From NCBI GenBank assembly GCA_964612975.1, contig CAZTGC010000007.1, positions 1-64,000 of the forward strand: a DNA stretch of 64,000 nucleotides, given 5' to 3'. This document shows positions 1 through 8,925 of the stretch, piece after piece (position 1 is the first letter of the stretch; each line of letters begins with the position of its first letter). The position numbers and the translations under genes were made by a program. The notes under the pieces were generated by a model. That model was not told the origin of the DNA. It did not search any database and was given only the letters and a program-made list of their open reading frames with translations. The DNA comes from NZ13-RE01 sp964612975 (GTDB lineage Bacteria; Dictyoglomota; Dictyoglomia; Dictyoglomales; Dictyoglomaceae).

Positions 1-963
1 AATGTAAAATATGAAAAAGATGTGAAAAATTTAGCAACAAAAATAGCTGTTTTGTATTACGAGAGAAATATGTCTCAAACCGATATTGCAAAACAGCTTG
101 GTATTTCACAAGCTAAGGTTTCAAGATTATTAAAATTAGCCCAAGATTTAGGTATAGTAAGAATAATCGTAAGGAAACCTATAGAAAATTATCTTTATCT
201 TGAAGAGAAATTGAAAGAAATATATGAATTGAAAGATGTAGTTGTGACGAGAGGGGTTAAACAAAACGAAAATCAAACCATACAAAATATTGCTCAAGCT
301 GCATCTTTCTATCTTGAGACTGAGATTAAAAAGGATGATGTTATTGGAATAGCATGCCTAAGTGAAGTTTTATATCATACAATTGTCTGTATGGCTCCTT
401 TTAATTACCCTACTAATTGCGAGGTTGTACAGATTCTCGGAGGTGTAGGGGATCCTTCTATAGAAATACACGCACTTCAATTAACTAAAAGATTATCTGA
501 GATACTCAATGGAAAGATTTTTTTACTTCCTGCTCCTGCATTAGTTTCTTCTTCAAAGGCAAAAGATATTCTTCTTAATGATCCCATTATAAAAGAGACA
601 ATCTCTAAATTTAATGAATTAACCCTTGTTATCACAGGGATAGGTGCTCTACAACCATCTCAATTATTACAAAAAATCGGTAATATTTTTAAAAAAGAAG
701 AGCTGAATCTTTTAAAAGAAAATGGAGCAGTTGGGGAAATATGTCTTCATTTTTTTGATGAAAAAGGTAAGCCTGTTAAAACAGAATTAGATGATAGGGT
801 GATAGGGATAAGTATAGATCAGTTGAGAAAAGTAGGTAGAGTTATAGGTATAGCTGGAGATGAAAGGAAACATAAAGCAATACGGGGAGCATTAAGGGGT
901 AAACTTGTAAATATTTTAATAACAGACCATTTAACAGCTGAGTTTCTTATAAATAATAAGTAA
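1..963 (+). CDS. SorC/DeoR-type sugar-binding transcriptional regulator (5' end possibly cut)
   Basis: An N-terminal helix-turn-helix (about residues 17-40, with SQTDIAKQLGISQAKVSRLL) is followed by the SorC-type effector domain that binds phosphorylated sugars. The first start codon inside the window is GTG at 22, giving 313 aa, close to the usual family length. The frame stays open upstream to base 1 with no Shine-Dalgarno before the GTG, so the true start may lie outside the window. By family it controls a carbohydrate operon, but its targets cannot be seen here. The 260 bp downstream hold only a hairpin belonging to the convergent pstS. Confidence 0.85.
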   Translation, partial: NVKYEKDVKNLATKIAVLYYERNMSQTDIAKQLGISQAKVSRLLKLAQDLGIVRIIVRKPIENYLYLEEKLKEIYELKDVVVTRGVKQNENQTIQNIAQAASFYLETEIKKDDVIGIACLSEVLYHTIVCMAPFNYPTNCEVVQILGGVGDPSIEIHALQLTKRLSEILNGKIFLLPAPALVSSSKAKDILLNDPIIKETISKFNELTLVITGIGALQPSQLLQKIGNIFKKEELNLLKENGAVGEICLHFFDEKGKPVKTELDDRVIGISIDQLRKVGRVIGIAGDERKHKAIRGALRGKLVNILITDHLTAEFLINNK

Positions 964-1141
964 ATCAGAAAAAGTAACTAAAAAGCAAGGAATGAAAATT
1001 GACCATATTATTATCTATCAAATATAACTAAAGAAAACTAATAAGAGAAATATATATGAGGTTATAGTGCTATTGTTAATAAAATTGTAGGGATCAGGAA
1101 ATTTTTTAGAAATAATTTCTTGACCTCTCTATTCCATAATA

Positions 1142-1181
1142 AAGAGAAAGAGCTCCCCCGTACGCAGGAGCTCTTTCTCTT
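1142..1181 (-). terminator. Hairpin terminator downstream of pstS
   Basis: A 15-bp perfect stem (1142-1156 with 1167-1181) has a 10-nt loop. It lies between the convergent regulator and pstS genes. Read on the minus strand it follows the pstS stop and runs into a moderately U-rich stretch, so it most likely ends pstS. The U-tract is weak and partly inside the stem. Confidence 0.6.
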
Positions 1182-1222
1182 AAGAAGAAAAGTGAAAAGA
1201 AGCTTTCTTTTCTAAAAAATAA

Positions 1223-2233
1223 TTACATAACAGGCTTCCCCATATATGTTAAATTTTTAAGTTTCTTTAAAGCTTCTTTCTTTACCTTATCAGGCAAGGG
1301 AACATAGAGTAATTCTTCTGCTGATTTATCTCCCTTTTCATATGCCCATTTTATAAAACTTATCAAAGCTTTTGCTTTCTCTAAATCTTTCTGTTCCTTT
1401 CTTATAACTATGTAGGTATATCCTGCTATAGGATAACTTTCTCTTCCTGGTCCATCCACTATATATATACAAAAATCATCGGGAATCTTGTAAAGACTTG
1501 CTGCAGATTTTACTGAGTTTATTGATGGGTAAACATAGTTGTTTAATTTATTTCTAACTTGGGCATAGGGTAAATTATTCTGTTCCGCATATGCTAATTC
1601 CACATAACCTATTGCTCCTAGTGTATTCTGAACATAGCCTGCAACTCCTGCATTTCCTCTTGCTCCAATTCCCACAGGCCAATTAACAGAAGTTCCTGAT
1701 CCTACCTTTCCCTTCCATTCTTGGCTTACTTTACTTAGGAACTCGGTAAATATTGCGGTAGTTCCACTAGCATCAGATCTTCTTACTACTACTATAGGAA
1801 GATCAGGAAGCTTTAAGTCCTTATTTATTGCTACTATCTTGAGATCGTTCCACTTTTTTACCTTTCCAAGATAAATATCTACAATTAACTCCCTTGTTAA
1901 TTTTAAGCCCTTCCCTATTTCGGGGAGATTATAGATTATAACTACAGCTCCTGCTACAGTGGGAATCATTATTAATCCTGATTCTTCTTGATCTTTTCCT
2001 GTAAGAGGAGCATCTGTAGCTCCAAAATCTACTGTTCCTGCTCTTATCTGTTGAATACCTGCTCCACTTCCAATTGCTTGGTAATTTATTTTTATTCCTG
2101 TTTCCTTTTCAAAATCGTAGAACCATCGAGAATATAAAGGATATGGGAAAGTAGCACCTGCACCAGTAAGGGAAACTTGAGCAAAGGTTGGAATTAAAAT
2201 CAAACTTAAAATTAAAATGATTTTCTTTAGCAT
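1223..2233 (-). CDS. pstS: Phosphate ABC transporter substrate-binding protein PstS
   Basis: Periplasmic or exported phosphate-binding protein of the high-affinity Pst uptake system. The start is the ATG at 2233, preceded by TTAAGGGAGG at good spacing; it opens a clear signal peptide (MLKKIILILSLILIPTFA). A longer reading from 2296 would put 21 polar residues before the signal and has no comparable ribosome site. Family motifs are visible: GAGATFPYPLYSRWF after the signal, GSGAGIQQI, and RSDASGTT, which contributes phosphate ligands. The length of 336 aa is normal. No pstC, pstA, pstB or phoU is adjacent, so here it is an orphan gene ended by its own hairpin. Confidence 0.92.
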   Translation of the reverse strand: MLKKIILILSLILIPTFAQVSLTGAGATFPYPLYSRWFYDFEKETGIKINYQAIGSGAGIQQIRAGTVDFGATDAPLTGKDQEESGLIMIPTVAGAVVIIYNLPEIGKGLKLTRELIVDIYLGKVKKWNDLKIVAINKDLKLPDLPIVVVRRSDASGTTAIFTEFLSKVSQEWKGKVGSGTSVNWPVGIGARGNAGVAGYVQNTLGAIGYVELAYAEQNNLPYAQVRNKLNNYVYPSINSVKSAASLYKIPDDFCIYIVDGPGRESYPIAGYTYIVIRKEQKDLEKAKALISFIKWAYEKGDKSAEELLYVPLPDKVKKEALKKLKNLTYMGKPVM

Positions 2234-2433
2234 TTTATACCCTCCCTTAAAAAATTTGAAAAAGGAATCTGGAAGCAAATTTTTCTTATTTTTCACCTCC
2301 TCTTTTCTCTTTTTCCAGATTTTATTTTAAAATATAATTGTTAAACAAAGATAAAAATAGGTTAAAATTTTATTAAATTTTCATATTAATTTTGTTTATG
2401 TTTAGAAAATATATAAGAAGGGAGGAATGAGCT

Positions 2434-2943
2434 ATTCCTAAGGTACTTATAATTTATGATAGTGTTACTGGAAATACAAAAAAAATGGCGGAAGAAGTGG
2501 CAAAGGGAGTAAGAGAGGTGGAAGATGTAGAGGTGGCAATAAAACATGTGGATGAAGCAATTCCTGAAGATCTTCTAAATTATGATGGAATTATTGTAGG
2601 CTCTCCCACTTACTGTGGAACTCTCACTTGGAAGTTAAAAAGGTTTTTTGATGAATCTACAGGGGTTGCCTGGGGAAAAGTAAAGGGGAAAATTGGAACA
2701 GCCTTTTCCTCATCGGGGGGATTAGGCGGAGGAAATGAAACAGCCTTATATTCCATTATAACAATATTAATGAACTATGGATATTTAGTATTTGGACTTC
2801 CTGATTACTCTGCACCAGGAGTTACTGCCCATTATGGAGCAGTATCTGTAGGATATCCAAAGGAGGCTGAGCAAAAAGCTTGTAGAATGCTTGGAAGACA
2901 AATGGCAGAGTATTTAAAATTATTCAAAGGAGAAGGAAAATGA
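2434..2943 (+). CDS. Flavodoxin/NAD(P)H-quinone-reductase-like FMN protein with an unusual start
   Basis: The protein has the flavodoxin FMN-phosphate loop DSVTGNTKK close to its N-terminus, then SPTYCGTLTWKLKRFFD and a SSGGLGGGNET loop, as in WrbA-like flavoproteins. The first ATG in frame (2485) lies after the FMN loop and would destroy it. The frame is closed by TGA at 2428, so translation must begin between 2431 and the loop. The ATT at 2434 lies 8 nt after GGGAGG and is the best-placed start, giving 169 aa. The alternative is ATG at 2427 with a +1 shift over TCC-TAA-G, giving MSYSKVLIIYDS. A sequence error is also possible. The gene overlaps the next one by 4 nt (ATGA). Confidence 0.75.
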   Translation: MPKVLIIYDSVTGNTKKMAEEVAKGVREVEDVEVAIKHVDEAIPEDLLNYDGIIVGSPTYCGTLTWKLKRFFDESTGVAWGKVKGKIGTAFSSSGGLGGGNETALYSIITILMNYGYLVFGLPDYSAPGVTAHYGAVSVGYPKEAEQKACRMLGRQMAEYLKLFKGEGK

Positions 2944-4055
2944 AGGTAAAGTTTTTACTTAGTCCCATTGCTTATAAAATAGAGGAGAAAATAAAAGAGG
3001 CAAAAGATTATCTTGGAAAATATATAAAATTAGAAGAATCAAATGATCCTGAGTTAATAATACTTCTTACAGGAGGAACTGAGGAGGAGGCTAAAAAATA
3101 TTTAAAAGATGGAGTTTATATTATTCCCTTTGGAACTGCTAATGGCCTTGCTGCAAGTTTAGAAGTACAAGCCTATGCTATAGAAAAGGGAATAAAATCT
3201 ATATTAATTCCTAATCCTAATGAAAGGGTAATGGAAATCTTAAAGGTATTAGATGAACTAAAAGGGAAAAAGATTGGAATTATTGGAAAACCAAGCGATT
3301 GGTTAATAAAAAGTGGAGATTATGAAATATTAAAGGATTTTGATTTAATACCTTTAGATATTTCCCTTAAGGAGGTAGAGGAAAATCTAAAGGAAGATAT
3401 TTCTCTCTCTGAAAAAATATGGAATATATCTAAGGAGAAAAAAGTTTCAAAGGAAGAATTAACAAAAGCTACAAAGATTTATAATTCCTTAAAAAAGATA
3501 ATTAAGAATTATGATCTCTATGCTCTCACTATAAGATGCTTTGACTTAGCTATTGATTTAAAGATCACAGGATGTCTTGCCTTATCTCTACTAAACTCTG
3601 AGGGAATTATATCAAGTTGTGAGGGGGATATGGAGGCTCTAACTACAATGCTTTTTGCCTATAAATTAACGGGAAAAACTCCTTTTATGGCAAATTTAGC
3701 AAAAATTGAAGGAGATAATTATACCTTTGCTCATTGTACCATAGCAATAAACATTCCTGAGTACTTTAACCTTAATACCCACTTTGAAACTCAAAGTAGT
3801 GTGGGAATAGAAGGTTATATAAATTCTGATGAAATTACTATTCTAAGACTTGGAAAAAACAAAAAATTTAAAGTTTTTAAAGGAAATTTAATTAAAAAAC
3901 CCTTTGAAGAAAATATGTGTAGAACTCAAATTACAGTTGAAATTGATGATACTTCTTTCTTAAAAAATCCCATTGGAAATCACTTTGTAATAATCTTGGG
4001 AGATGAGGAACAAAGGATTAAAGATCTCGAAAAATCAGGGTGGAAAAAAGTTTAA
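2940..4055 (+). CDS. L-fucose isomerase-like protein (COG2407 type)
   Basis: At 371 aa it is shorter than classical fucose or arabinose isomerases. The C-terminal half carries their hallmark pattern: a Cys-Glu-Gly-Asp motif (SSCEGDMEALTTM), then PFMANLAKIEGDNYTFAHCT and a substrate-channel region. The N-terminal half looks like the reduced domain of the COG2407 group. Family members interconvert aldoses and ketoses, but the substrate is not predictable here. It overlaps the flavodoxin-like gene by 4 nt, so the two are translationally coupled, an odd pairing. An alpha-L-fucosidase lies 3.5 kb downstream, which is compatible with fucose use but no proof of it. Confidence 0.65.
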   Translation: MKVKFLLSPIAYKIEEKIKEAKDYLGKYIKLEESNDPELIILLTGGTEEEAKKYLKDGVYIIPFGTANGLAASLEVQAYAIEKGIKSILIPNPNERVMEILKVLDELKGKKIGIIGKPSDWLIKSGDYEILKDFDLIPLDISLKEVEENLKEDISLSEKIWNISKEKKVSKEELTKATKIYNSLKKIIKNYDLYALTIRCFDLAIDLKITGCLALSLLNSEGIISSCEGDMEALTTMLFAYKLTGKTPFMANLAKIEGDNYTFAHCTIAINIPEYFNLNTHFETQSSVGIEGYINSDEITILRLGKNKKFKVFKGNLIKKPFEENMCRTQITVEIDDTSFLKNPIGNHFVIILGDEEQRIKDLEKSGWKKV

Positions 4056-4111
4056 TTACTATGAATGTACTGGAGCTAAAGGGGGAAGCTGTAGATCAGA
4101 TTTAAATTTTC

Positions 4112-5347
4112 CTATTCTTCCTTAATATAAAAGATGCTTCCCTTCCCTTCTTTACTTTCTACTATAATATCAAAACCAATACTTTCCGCAAACTTTTTAG
4201 CAAGAGAAAGACCTAAACCATATCCTTTACTACTTCTTGATTTATCTAGTTTATAGAACCTCTCAAAAATCTTAGGAGTCTCTTCTTTGGGAATCCCTTT
4301 CCCATAATCCCTAACAAAAAATTTATTTTCTATATAACCTATCTCTATCTCCTTTCTTTCCAAAGAGTTTTTAACAGCATTATCCACAAGAATCCCCATA
4401 GTCATCTCTAATATCTTTTTAAAAGATACTAACCTTTCCTTTCCTTCCCAATACACCCCAAACTTAAATCCTGAATATAATTTTCTATATTTTTCTACTA
4501 ATTCCTCTAAAAAATCCTTAATATTAAATTCCTCTTTAACGATACCCTCAGGAGTCCTTGAAAGTTCAAGTAAAGTATCCACCATATTTATCATAGATAA
4601 GGTAGTACTTTCCAATATATCTAAAGACTCCTCTAACACCTCTTTATTATCCTTTCCCCACCTTTTTAACATTTTTATATAACCTAAAATAGAGGTCAAT
4701 GGAGTCTTCAACTCATGGGATATATCCGAAGAAAATTCCTCTTCCCTTTTATACGCCCTCTCTATCCTTTCAAAAAGCAGATTTAATGTGTTTGCAAGTT
4801 CCCACAATTCATCCTTTGCAAGAGGAAGTTCTATCATATTTGTCTCTTTTAGGTTCACTTTTTGCGCATATTTAATTATTCTACGTATAGGAAAAAGCAT
4901 CCTTTGAGATAAAAAATACCCTATCATCATAGAGGGAATAATAGCTAAAAGAGATATATAAAAAACTGTTCTTCTTAACCTGTCTAAGGCTAATATGGTA
5001 GAGGTTACATCCTTACCTATAAGATAGTTATCCCTTTTGACAATCAATACAAAAGTTCTATCTGAAGTTTTGTATATTCCCTCTTTTTCTACTCTCCCTA
5101 AGTTAAAGGGATCCTGAATAATATTTCTATCTTCTAAAATATAAAAGGATAACATTCTTCCTCCCATCATCCTTCCCATCATAAATCCTCGACCCATTCC
5201 AAGCCCCAATAAACTCTTATATAGATCTTTCTTATGCTCATCTATCATTACAGCACGGGTATTAATGTAAAGAAAAGAAGAAAGAATAGATATCACAAAT
5301 ACAAAGATGAAAGTATAAATTAAGGTGATTTTCCAAGCAATCTTCAT
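4112..5347 (-). CDS. Two-component sensor histidine kinase with Met-rich sensor loop
   Basis: Order of parts: first membrane segment (about 7-29), an external sensor region of about 100 residues, second membrane segment (about 127-152), HAMP-like linker, dimerisation helix with the phospho-acceptor His211 (SSDISHELKTPLTS), and a C-terminal HATPase_c domain with NAVKNS, DYGKGIP and GYGLGLSLAKK. The sensor region has six Met in fifteen residues (51, 56, 57, 60, 61, 65) among Gly and Arg. This resembles copper- or silver-binding methionine motifs, but metal sensing is inference. It follows the response regulator gene after 2 nt, so the pair is one unit. Confidence 0.9.
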   Translation of the reverse strand: MKIAWKITLIYTFIFVFVISILSSFLYINTRAVMIDEHKKDLYKSLLGLGMGRGFMMGRMMGGRMLSFYILEDRNIIQDPFNLGRVEKEGIYKTSDRTFVLIVKRDNYLIGKDVTSTILALDRLRRTVFYISLLAIIPSMMIGYFLSQRMLFPIRRIIKYAQKVNLKETNMIELPLAKDELWELANTLNLLFERIERAYKREEEFSSDISHELKTPLTSILGYIKMLKRWGKDNKEVLEESLDILESTTLSMINMVDTLLELSRTPEGIVKEEFNIKDFLEELVEKYRKLYSGFKFGVYWEGKERLVSFKKILEMTMGILVDNAVKNSLERKEIEIGYIENKFFVRDYGKGIPKEETPKIFERFYKLDKSRSSKGYGLGLSLAKKFAESIGFDIIVESKEGKGSIFYIKEE

Positions 5348-5349
5348 AA

Positions 5350-6012
5350 TTAATCTTCTCTAAAGGAATAACCTATTCCTCTTATGGTTTTAATATATTT
5401 CCCCTTCTCTCCTAATTTTCTCCTCAAATAATTGATATAAACTTCTACTAAATTTTCTCTCTCTTCATCATAATCTCCCCATAAAGAAGATAAGATTTTC
5501 TCCTTGGAAAGAACAATTCCTGCATTTCTCATAAGAAAATATAATAGAGAAAACTCTGTTTTGGAAAGCTCTATTTCTTTATTGTCTACAAAAACCCTAT
5601 GCTGATCTACAAAAAGCTCCATCCCATATTTACTTATTATTTCTTCTCTTCTTTCCTTTCTCCTCGAAACTACCTTTACTCTTGCTAGTAACTCCTCTAT
5701 ACTAAAGGGCTTTACCACATAATCATCAGCTCCTAAGTCAAAAGCTTCTACCTTGTCCTTCACATCTCCTAAAGCAGTAAGCATAATAATACCTAAATTA
5801 GGATATCTCTCCCTGAGTCTTTTGGCTATCTCTTTACCTGATAAACTGGGAAGTAATATATCTAATAAAACTATATTAGGATTAAAACTCTCAACCTCTA
5901 TGAGGGCATCATAACCATCATGAACTACTTTCACCTCATACCCCTCATGGGAAAATTCCAACTCTAAAAGATGAGCAATCTTTTTATCATCCTCTACCAC
6001 AAGAACCCTCAT
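5350..6012 (-). CDS. OmpR/PhoB-family response regulator
   Basis: Receiver domain (1-115) with acidic pocket E7/D8/D9, phospho-acceptor Asp51 (NIVLLDILLPS), Thr79 and Lys101 (VVKPF). A C-terminal winged-helix domain ends in RRKLGEKGKYIKTIRGIGYSF. The start at ATG 6012 begins exactly at the receiver fold (MRVLVVEDD). The open frame extends to 6099, but those 29 extra residues are hydrophobic and have no counterpart in the family. There is no Shine-Dalgarno before 6012. Instead a TATACT box ends 7 nt upstream, suggesting a leaderless message. It is the partner of the downstream histidine kinase. Confidence 0.9.
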   Translation of the reverse strand: MRVLVVEDDKKIAHLLELEFSHEGYEVKVVHDGYDALIEVESFNPNIVLLDILLPSLSGKEIAKRLRERYPNLGIIMLTALGDVKDKVEAFDLGADDYVVKPFSIEELLARVKVVSRRKERREEIISKYGMELFVDQHRVFVDNKEIELSKTEFSLLYFLMRNAGIVLSKEKILSSLWGDYDEERENLVEVYINYLRRKLGEKGKYIKTIRGIGYSFRED

Positions 6013-6019
6013 AGGCTTA

Positions 6020-6025
6020 AGTATA
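6020..6025 (-). promoter_or_regulatory. -10 box (TATACT) of a probable leaderless promoter
   Basis: TATACT on the minus strand ends 7 nt before the ATG of the response regulator, which itself has no Shine-Dalgarno. A weak -35 candidate, TTTATA, sits 18 nt further upstream. Transcription would then start at or next to the A of the ATG. Confidence 0.4.
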
Positions 6026-6273
6026 ACATATGAAGCAAATAGGTATAAAGATAAATTATACACTGAATGAGTTATGGAAGAAACGATAAAATCTATCAAC
6101 TAAGGCTTAGATAGAAGAATATTAAAAAAGAGGCTTTTTTCAAAAGGTGGTCACAAATCATATATTAAATACCCATACCGATTTTCTAATTCATAATTGC
6201 GCCTCCTCCTTAAGAAAATTGATTAAGTATAACTCACAATTCCTTTATTAAATCATATAAAAAGCATTTATCC

Positions 6274-6830
6274 CTAACTCTTTATTTTTTTCTCTTTTGT
6301 AAGAACAATATAATCATTCAGATTTTTACTAAAGTCTATTATCCCATGGGGAAGTAATATGTCTTTGTACTTCTCACCTAAGCCTATAAACTCAGTCAAA
6401 CCTTCTTCAGGACACCTTATGCTTCTCTTCCTAATTCTTTCTTTTCAACTTTAAACCTTAGACATAAACCTTTTTTAATTCACCTTCGGGTAATCCCTTA
6501 ATAATTCTTTCCCTATCTTTCCAAATTCGCTTCTTTGTGAATTAATTCCATCTCCCTCACAAAGTTTTATTACTTGATCAGCCTCTAGCCTCTTATTAGT
6601 CTTGTGCTCCGAGGGATTAGGTTTTGGGAATTTCTTGTCTCATATTGACACAAGCTAGCGAGATTATAGTAGTGTACCAGCTATCATAAAGTAAAAACCC
6701 CCAGTAGTTGTTTGCTTGATTACTTTAATTGGTATTTTTTAATATTATTACATGAGACTAAGCTATTAAAGTTAAGATGATTTCTTCTATTCTATTTTTA
6801 TTTTCGGTTTTGAGAAAGAGCCCGATTCTC
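6274..6830 (-). pseudogene. Decayed protein-coding gene, family not recognised
   Basis: The 940-bp gap between the response regulator and the TPR gene has no intact gene. On the minus strand it has successive protein-like stretches in shifting frames: NNYWGFLLYDSWYTTIISLA, then a polar stretch with RLEADQVIKLCEGDGINSQR, then GLPEGELKKVYV, and a last stretch with PEEGLTEFIGLGEKYKDILL ending in KEKKIKS and a stop at 6274. The pieces follow one another in order, as expected for one gene with several frameshifts and stops. I do not recognise the family. A further AAGGAGGAGG followed by ATG-AAT-TAG (about 6190-6215, minus) suggests another lost start nearby. Confidence 0.4.
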
Positions 6831-6954
6831 GACTGTAGCTTTTAAATCAAGGACTTCTCTATTTTTATTAAAAGAATAAAGTTTGCAACTTAGAATTATA
6901 TTTTTAGAGTCAAATAAAGAGGATTGAAGATTATCTTTCCTCCTTTTGCTCCTT

Positions 6955-7404
6955 TTATTTAGCATACTCTTTTAAATACTCAATACTTGATTTTGCTCCA
7001 TCTACATATTCGCTATTAGTATAGTTTTTAATCAATTTTTCGTACTCCTCAATTGCCTTTTTATATTCTTCCAAAAATTCATAGCACATAGCTATTTCGT
7101 ACTGAGCATCATCAGCATATTCACTTTTTGGATAATCTTTTATAAGTTTTCGGTATGCCTCTATAGCCTCTTTATATTTTCCTTCGTAATATAGATTCCG
7201 TGCTTTATCGTAAGCTTCTTCGTCAGGAGTCTTAGCTACCTCCTCGGGTGTAGGTTCAGGAGCTGTAGCGGCAGGGGCCTCTCTTGAGGCTGTGGTTTCT
7301 TCTACTGGTCTCTTAGCCGTTGTGGAGAAAATAATAACTAAGATTATAACTAAAACTAATCCTACCACCGCATAAGGCAACCATTTTGGGAATTTTTGTT
7401 TCAC
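6955..7404 (-). CDS. Membrane-anchored TPR protein (YbgF/BamD-like)
   Basis: 149 aa: a short basic N-terminus, one membrane helix (about 10-28), a Pro/Ala/Glu/Thr-rich linker (about 32-63), then tetratricopeptide repeats (YDKARNLYYEGKYKEAIEAYRKLI and a second copy) like those of YbgF and BamD. It probably sits on the outer face of the membrane and mediates protein contacts. The start is GTG 7404 with GGGAG upstream; the nearer ATG (7413) is followed at once by a stop. It is divergent from the fucosidase. The specific partner is unknown. Confidence 0.7.
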   Translation of the reverse strand: MKQKFPKWLPYAVVGLVLVIILVIIFSTTAKRPVEETTASREAPAATAPEPTPEEVAKTPDEEAYDKARNLYYEGKYKEAIEAYRKLIKDYPKSEYADDAQYEIAMCYEFLEEYKKAIEEYEKLIKNYTNSEYVDGAKSSIEYLKEYAK

Positions 7405-7518
7405 ACTTTACATCTCCCTTTTATTTTTTCCCTATTCTTTTTAGAGAAATAAAAATTAAATTTATTCCCTTTTTATTGTATCATATTATAAGGAGAAAAC
7501 AAAAAAGGAGGAAGTATC

Positions 7519-8925
7519 ATGAGAGTAAGAATACCCGAGGGACCCTTTGAACCTTCATGGAAGTCATTGAAAAACTATAAAATCCCAGAATGGTATAAAG
7601 ATGCCAAATTTGGTATATTTATTCATTTTGGAGTTTATTCAGTTCCTGCCTTTGGAAACGAATGGTATCCGAGAAACATGTACATAAAGGGAACACCAGA
7701 GTATGAACACCACATAAAAACCTATGGGGATCATAAAAAGTTTGGATATAAAGATTTCATACCCTTCTTTAAGGCTGAGAAATTTGATCCCTATGAATGG
7801 GCAGACTTATTTAAAAAGGCTGGTGCAAAATATGTGGTGCCAGTAGCAGAACACCATGACGGATTTGCTATGTATGACTGTAGTTTTACAAGATGGTCTG
7901 CAGGTAAAGTAGGACCAAAAAGAGATATTATTGGAGATTTAGCAAAAGCTGTAAAAGAAAACTATTTAACCTTTGGAATATCCTATCATAGGGCTGAACA
8001 TTGGTGGTTTTTTGATGAAGGAATGGGATTTGACTCCGATGTAAGAGAAAAGGAGTATTCTGACCTTTATGGTCCTGCTCAACCCGACATCATGCAGCCT
8101 ACAGAAGAATTTCTGGAAGATTGGCTCCTACGTCTTATGGAAATTGTAGATAAATACCAGCCTCAACTTATATATTTTGATTGGTGGATTGAACAACCTG
8201 CCTTTGAACCCTATTTAAAAAGATTCTTTTCCTACTACTATAACAGAGCCCATGAGTGGCAAAAGGGAGTAGTGATAAATTATAAACTAAAGGCAGTACC
8301 AAGAGAGTGTGCAGTATTTGATGTGGAAAGAGGAAAACTGGCAGATATTGACCCCATATACTGGCAAACTGATACATCCATCTCTCGTCTTTCCTGGGGA
8401 TACATTGAAAATGATATATATAAATCATCAAAGGAATTAATATGGGAACTTGTAGATATTGTAAGCAAAAATGGAAATCTCCTTTTAAATATTGGGCCAA
8501 AATCCGATGGAATAATACCAGAACCTGCCTCAAAAACTCTTCTTGAGATTGGAGATTGGCTTTTTATAAACGGAGAGGCTATATACGGAACAAGACCCTG
8601 GAAAATCTATGGAGAAGGACCTACAAAAGGAAATAGTGGCTCCTTTAGCGAAAAAGAGATAACCTATACAGGAAAAGATTTTAGATTTACCACAAAGGGA
8701 GATATCCTTTATGCTCTATTGATGAATAAACCAGAAGGAGAGGAAATAATTATGAAATCTCTAAGTTCAGACCTTACCCTTTATCAAAGGGAAATTGTAA
8801 AAATAGAAATGTTAGGATTAAAAGGAGAATTAAAATTTGAAAGGGATGAAAAAGGCTTGAAAATTAAAATTCCTGAATTTAATAAATTAAACTATCCCAT
8901 AACTTTTAAAATAATTGGTAGATGA
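7519..8925 (+). CDS. Alpha-L-fucosidase, GH29
   Basis: Cytoplasmic (no signal peptide) retaining exo-glycosidase that removes alpha-L-fucose from glycans. GH29 motifs are clear: KFGIFIHFGVYSVPAFGNEWYP near the N-terminus, EHHDGFAMYD (111-120), and the nucleophile Asp221 in LIYFDWWIE. The C-terminal part (about 350-468) is the usual beta-sandwich. The length of 468 aa is typical, and the start ATG has AAAGGAGGAAG at ideal spacing. Its stop overlaps the next ATG (ATGA), so it is coupled to the exported helical protein downstream. GH29 also includes enzymes of relaxed specificity, so the exact substrate is not certain. Confidence 0.93.
   Translation: MRVRIPEGPFEPSWKSLKNYKIPEWYKDAKFGIFIHFGVYSVPAFGNEWYPRNMYIKGTPEYEHHIKTYGDHKKFGYKDFIPFFKAEKFDPYEWADLFKKAGAKYVVPVAEHHDGFAMYDCSFTRWSAGKVGPKRDIIGDLAKAVKENYLTFGISYHRAEHWWFFDEGMGFDSDVREKEYSDLYGPAQPDIMQPTEEFLEDWLLRLMEIVDKYQPQLIYFDWWIEQPAFEPYLKRFFSYYYNRAHEWQKGVVINYKLKAVPRECAVFDVERGKLADIDPIYWQTDTSISRLSWGYIENDIYKSSKELIWELVDIVSKNGNLLLNIGPKSDGIIPEPASKTLLEIGDWLFINGEAIYGTRPWKIYGEGPTKGNSGSFSEKEITYTGKDFRFTTKGDILYALLMNKPEGEEIIMKSLSSDLTLYQREIVKIEMLGLKGELKFERDEKGLKIKIPEFNKLNYPITFKIIGR

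Noticed and set aside
2485..2943. Flavodoxin-like start at the first ATG (2485)
   Set aside because: It would remove the first beta strand and the FMN-phosphate loop, which are plainly encoded just upstream in the same frame.
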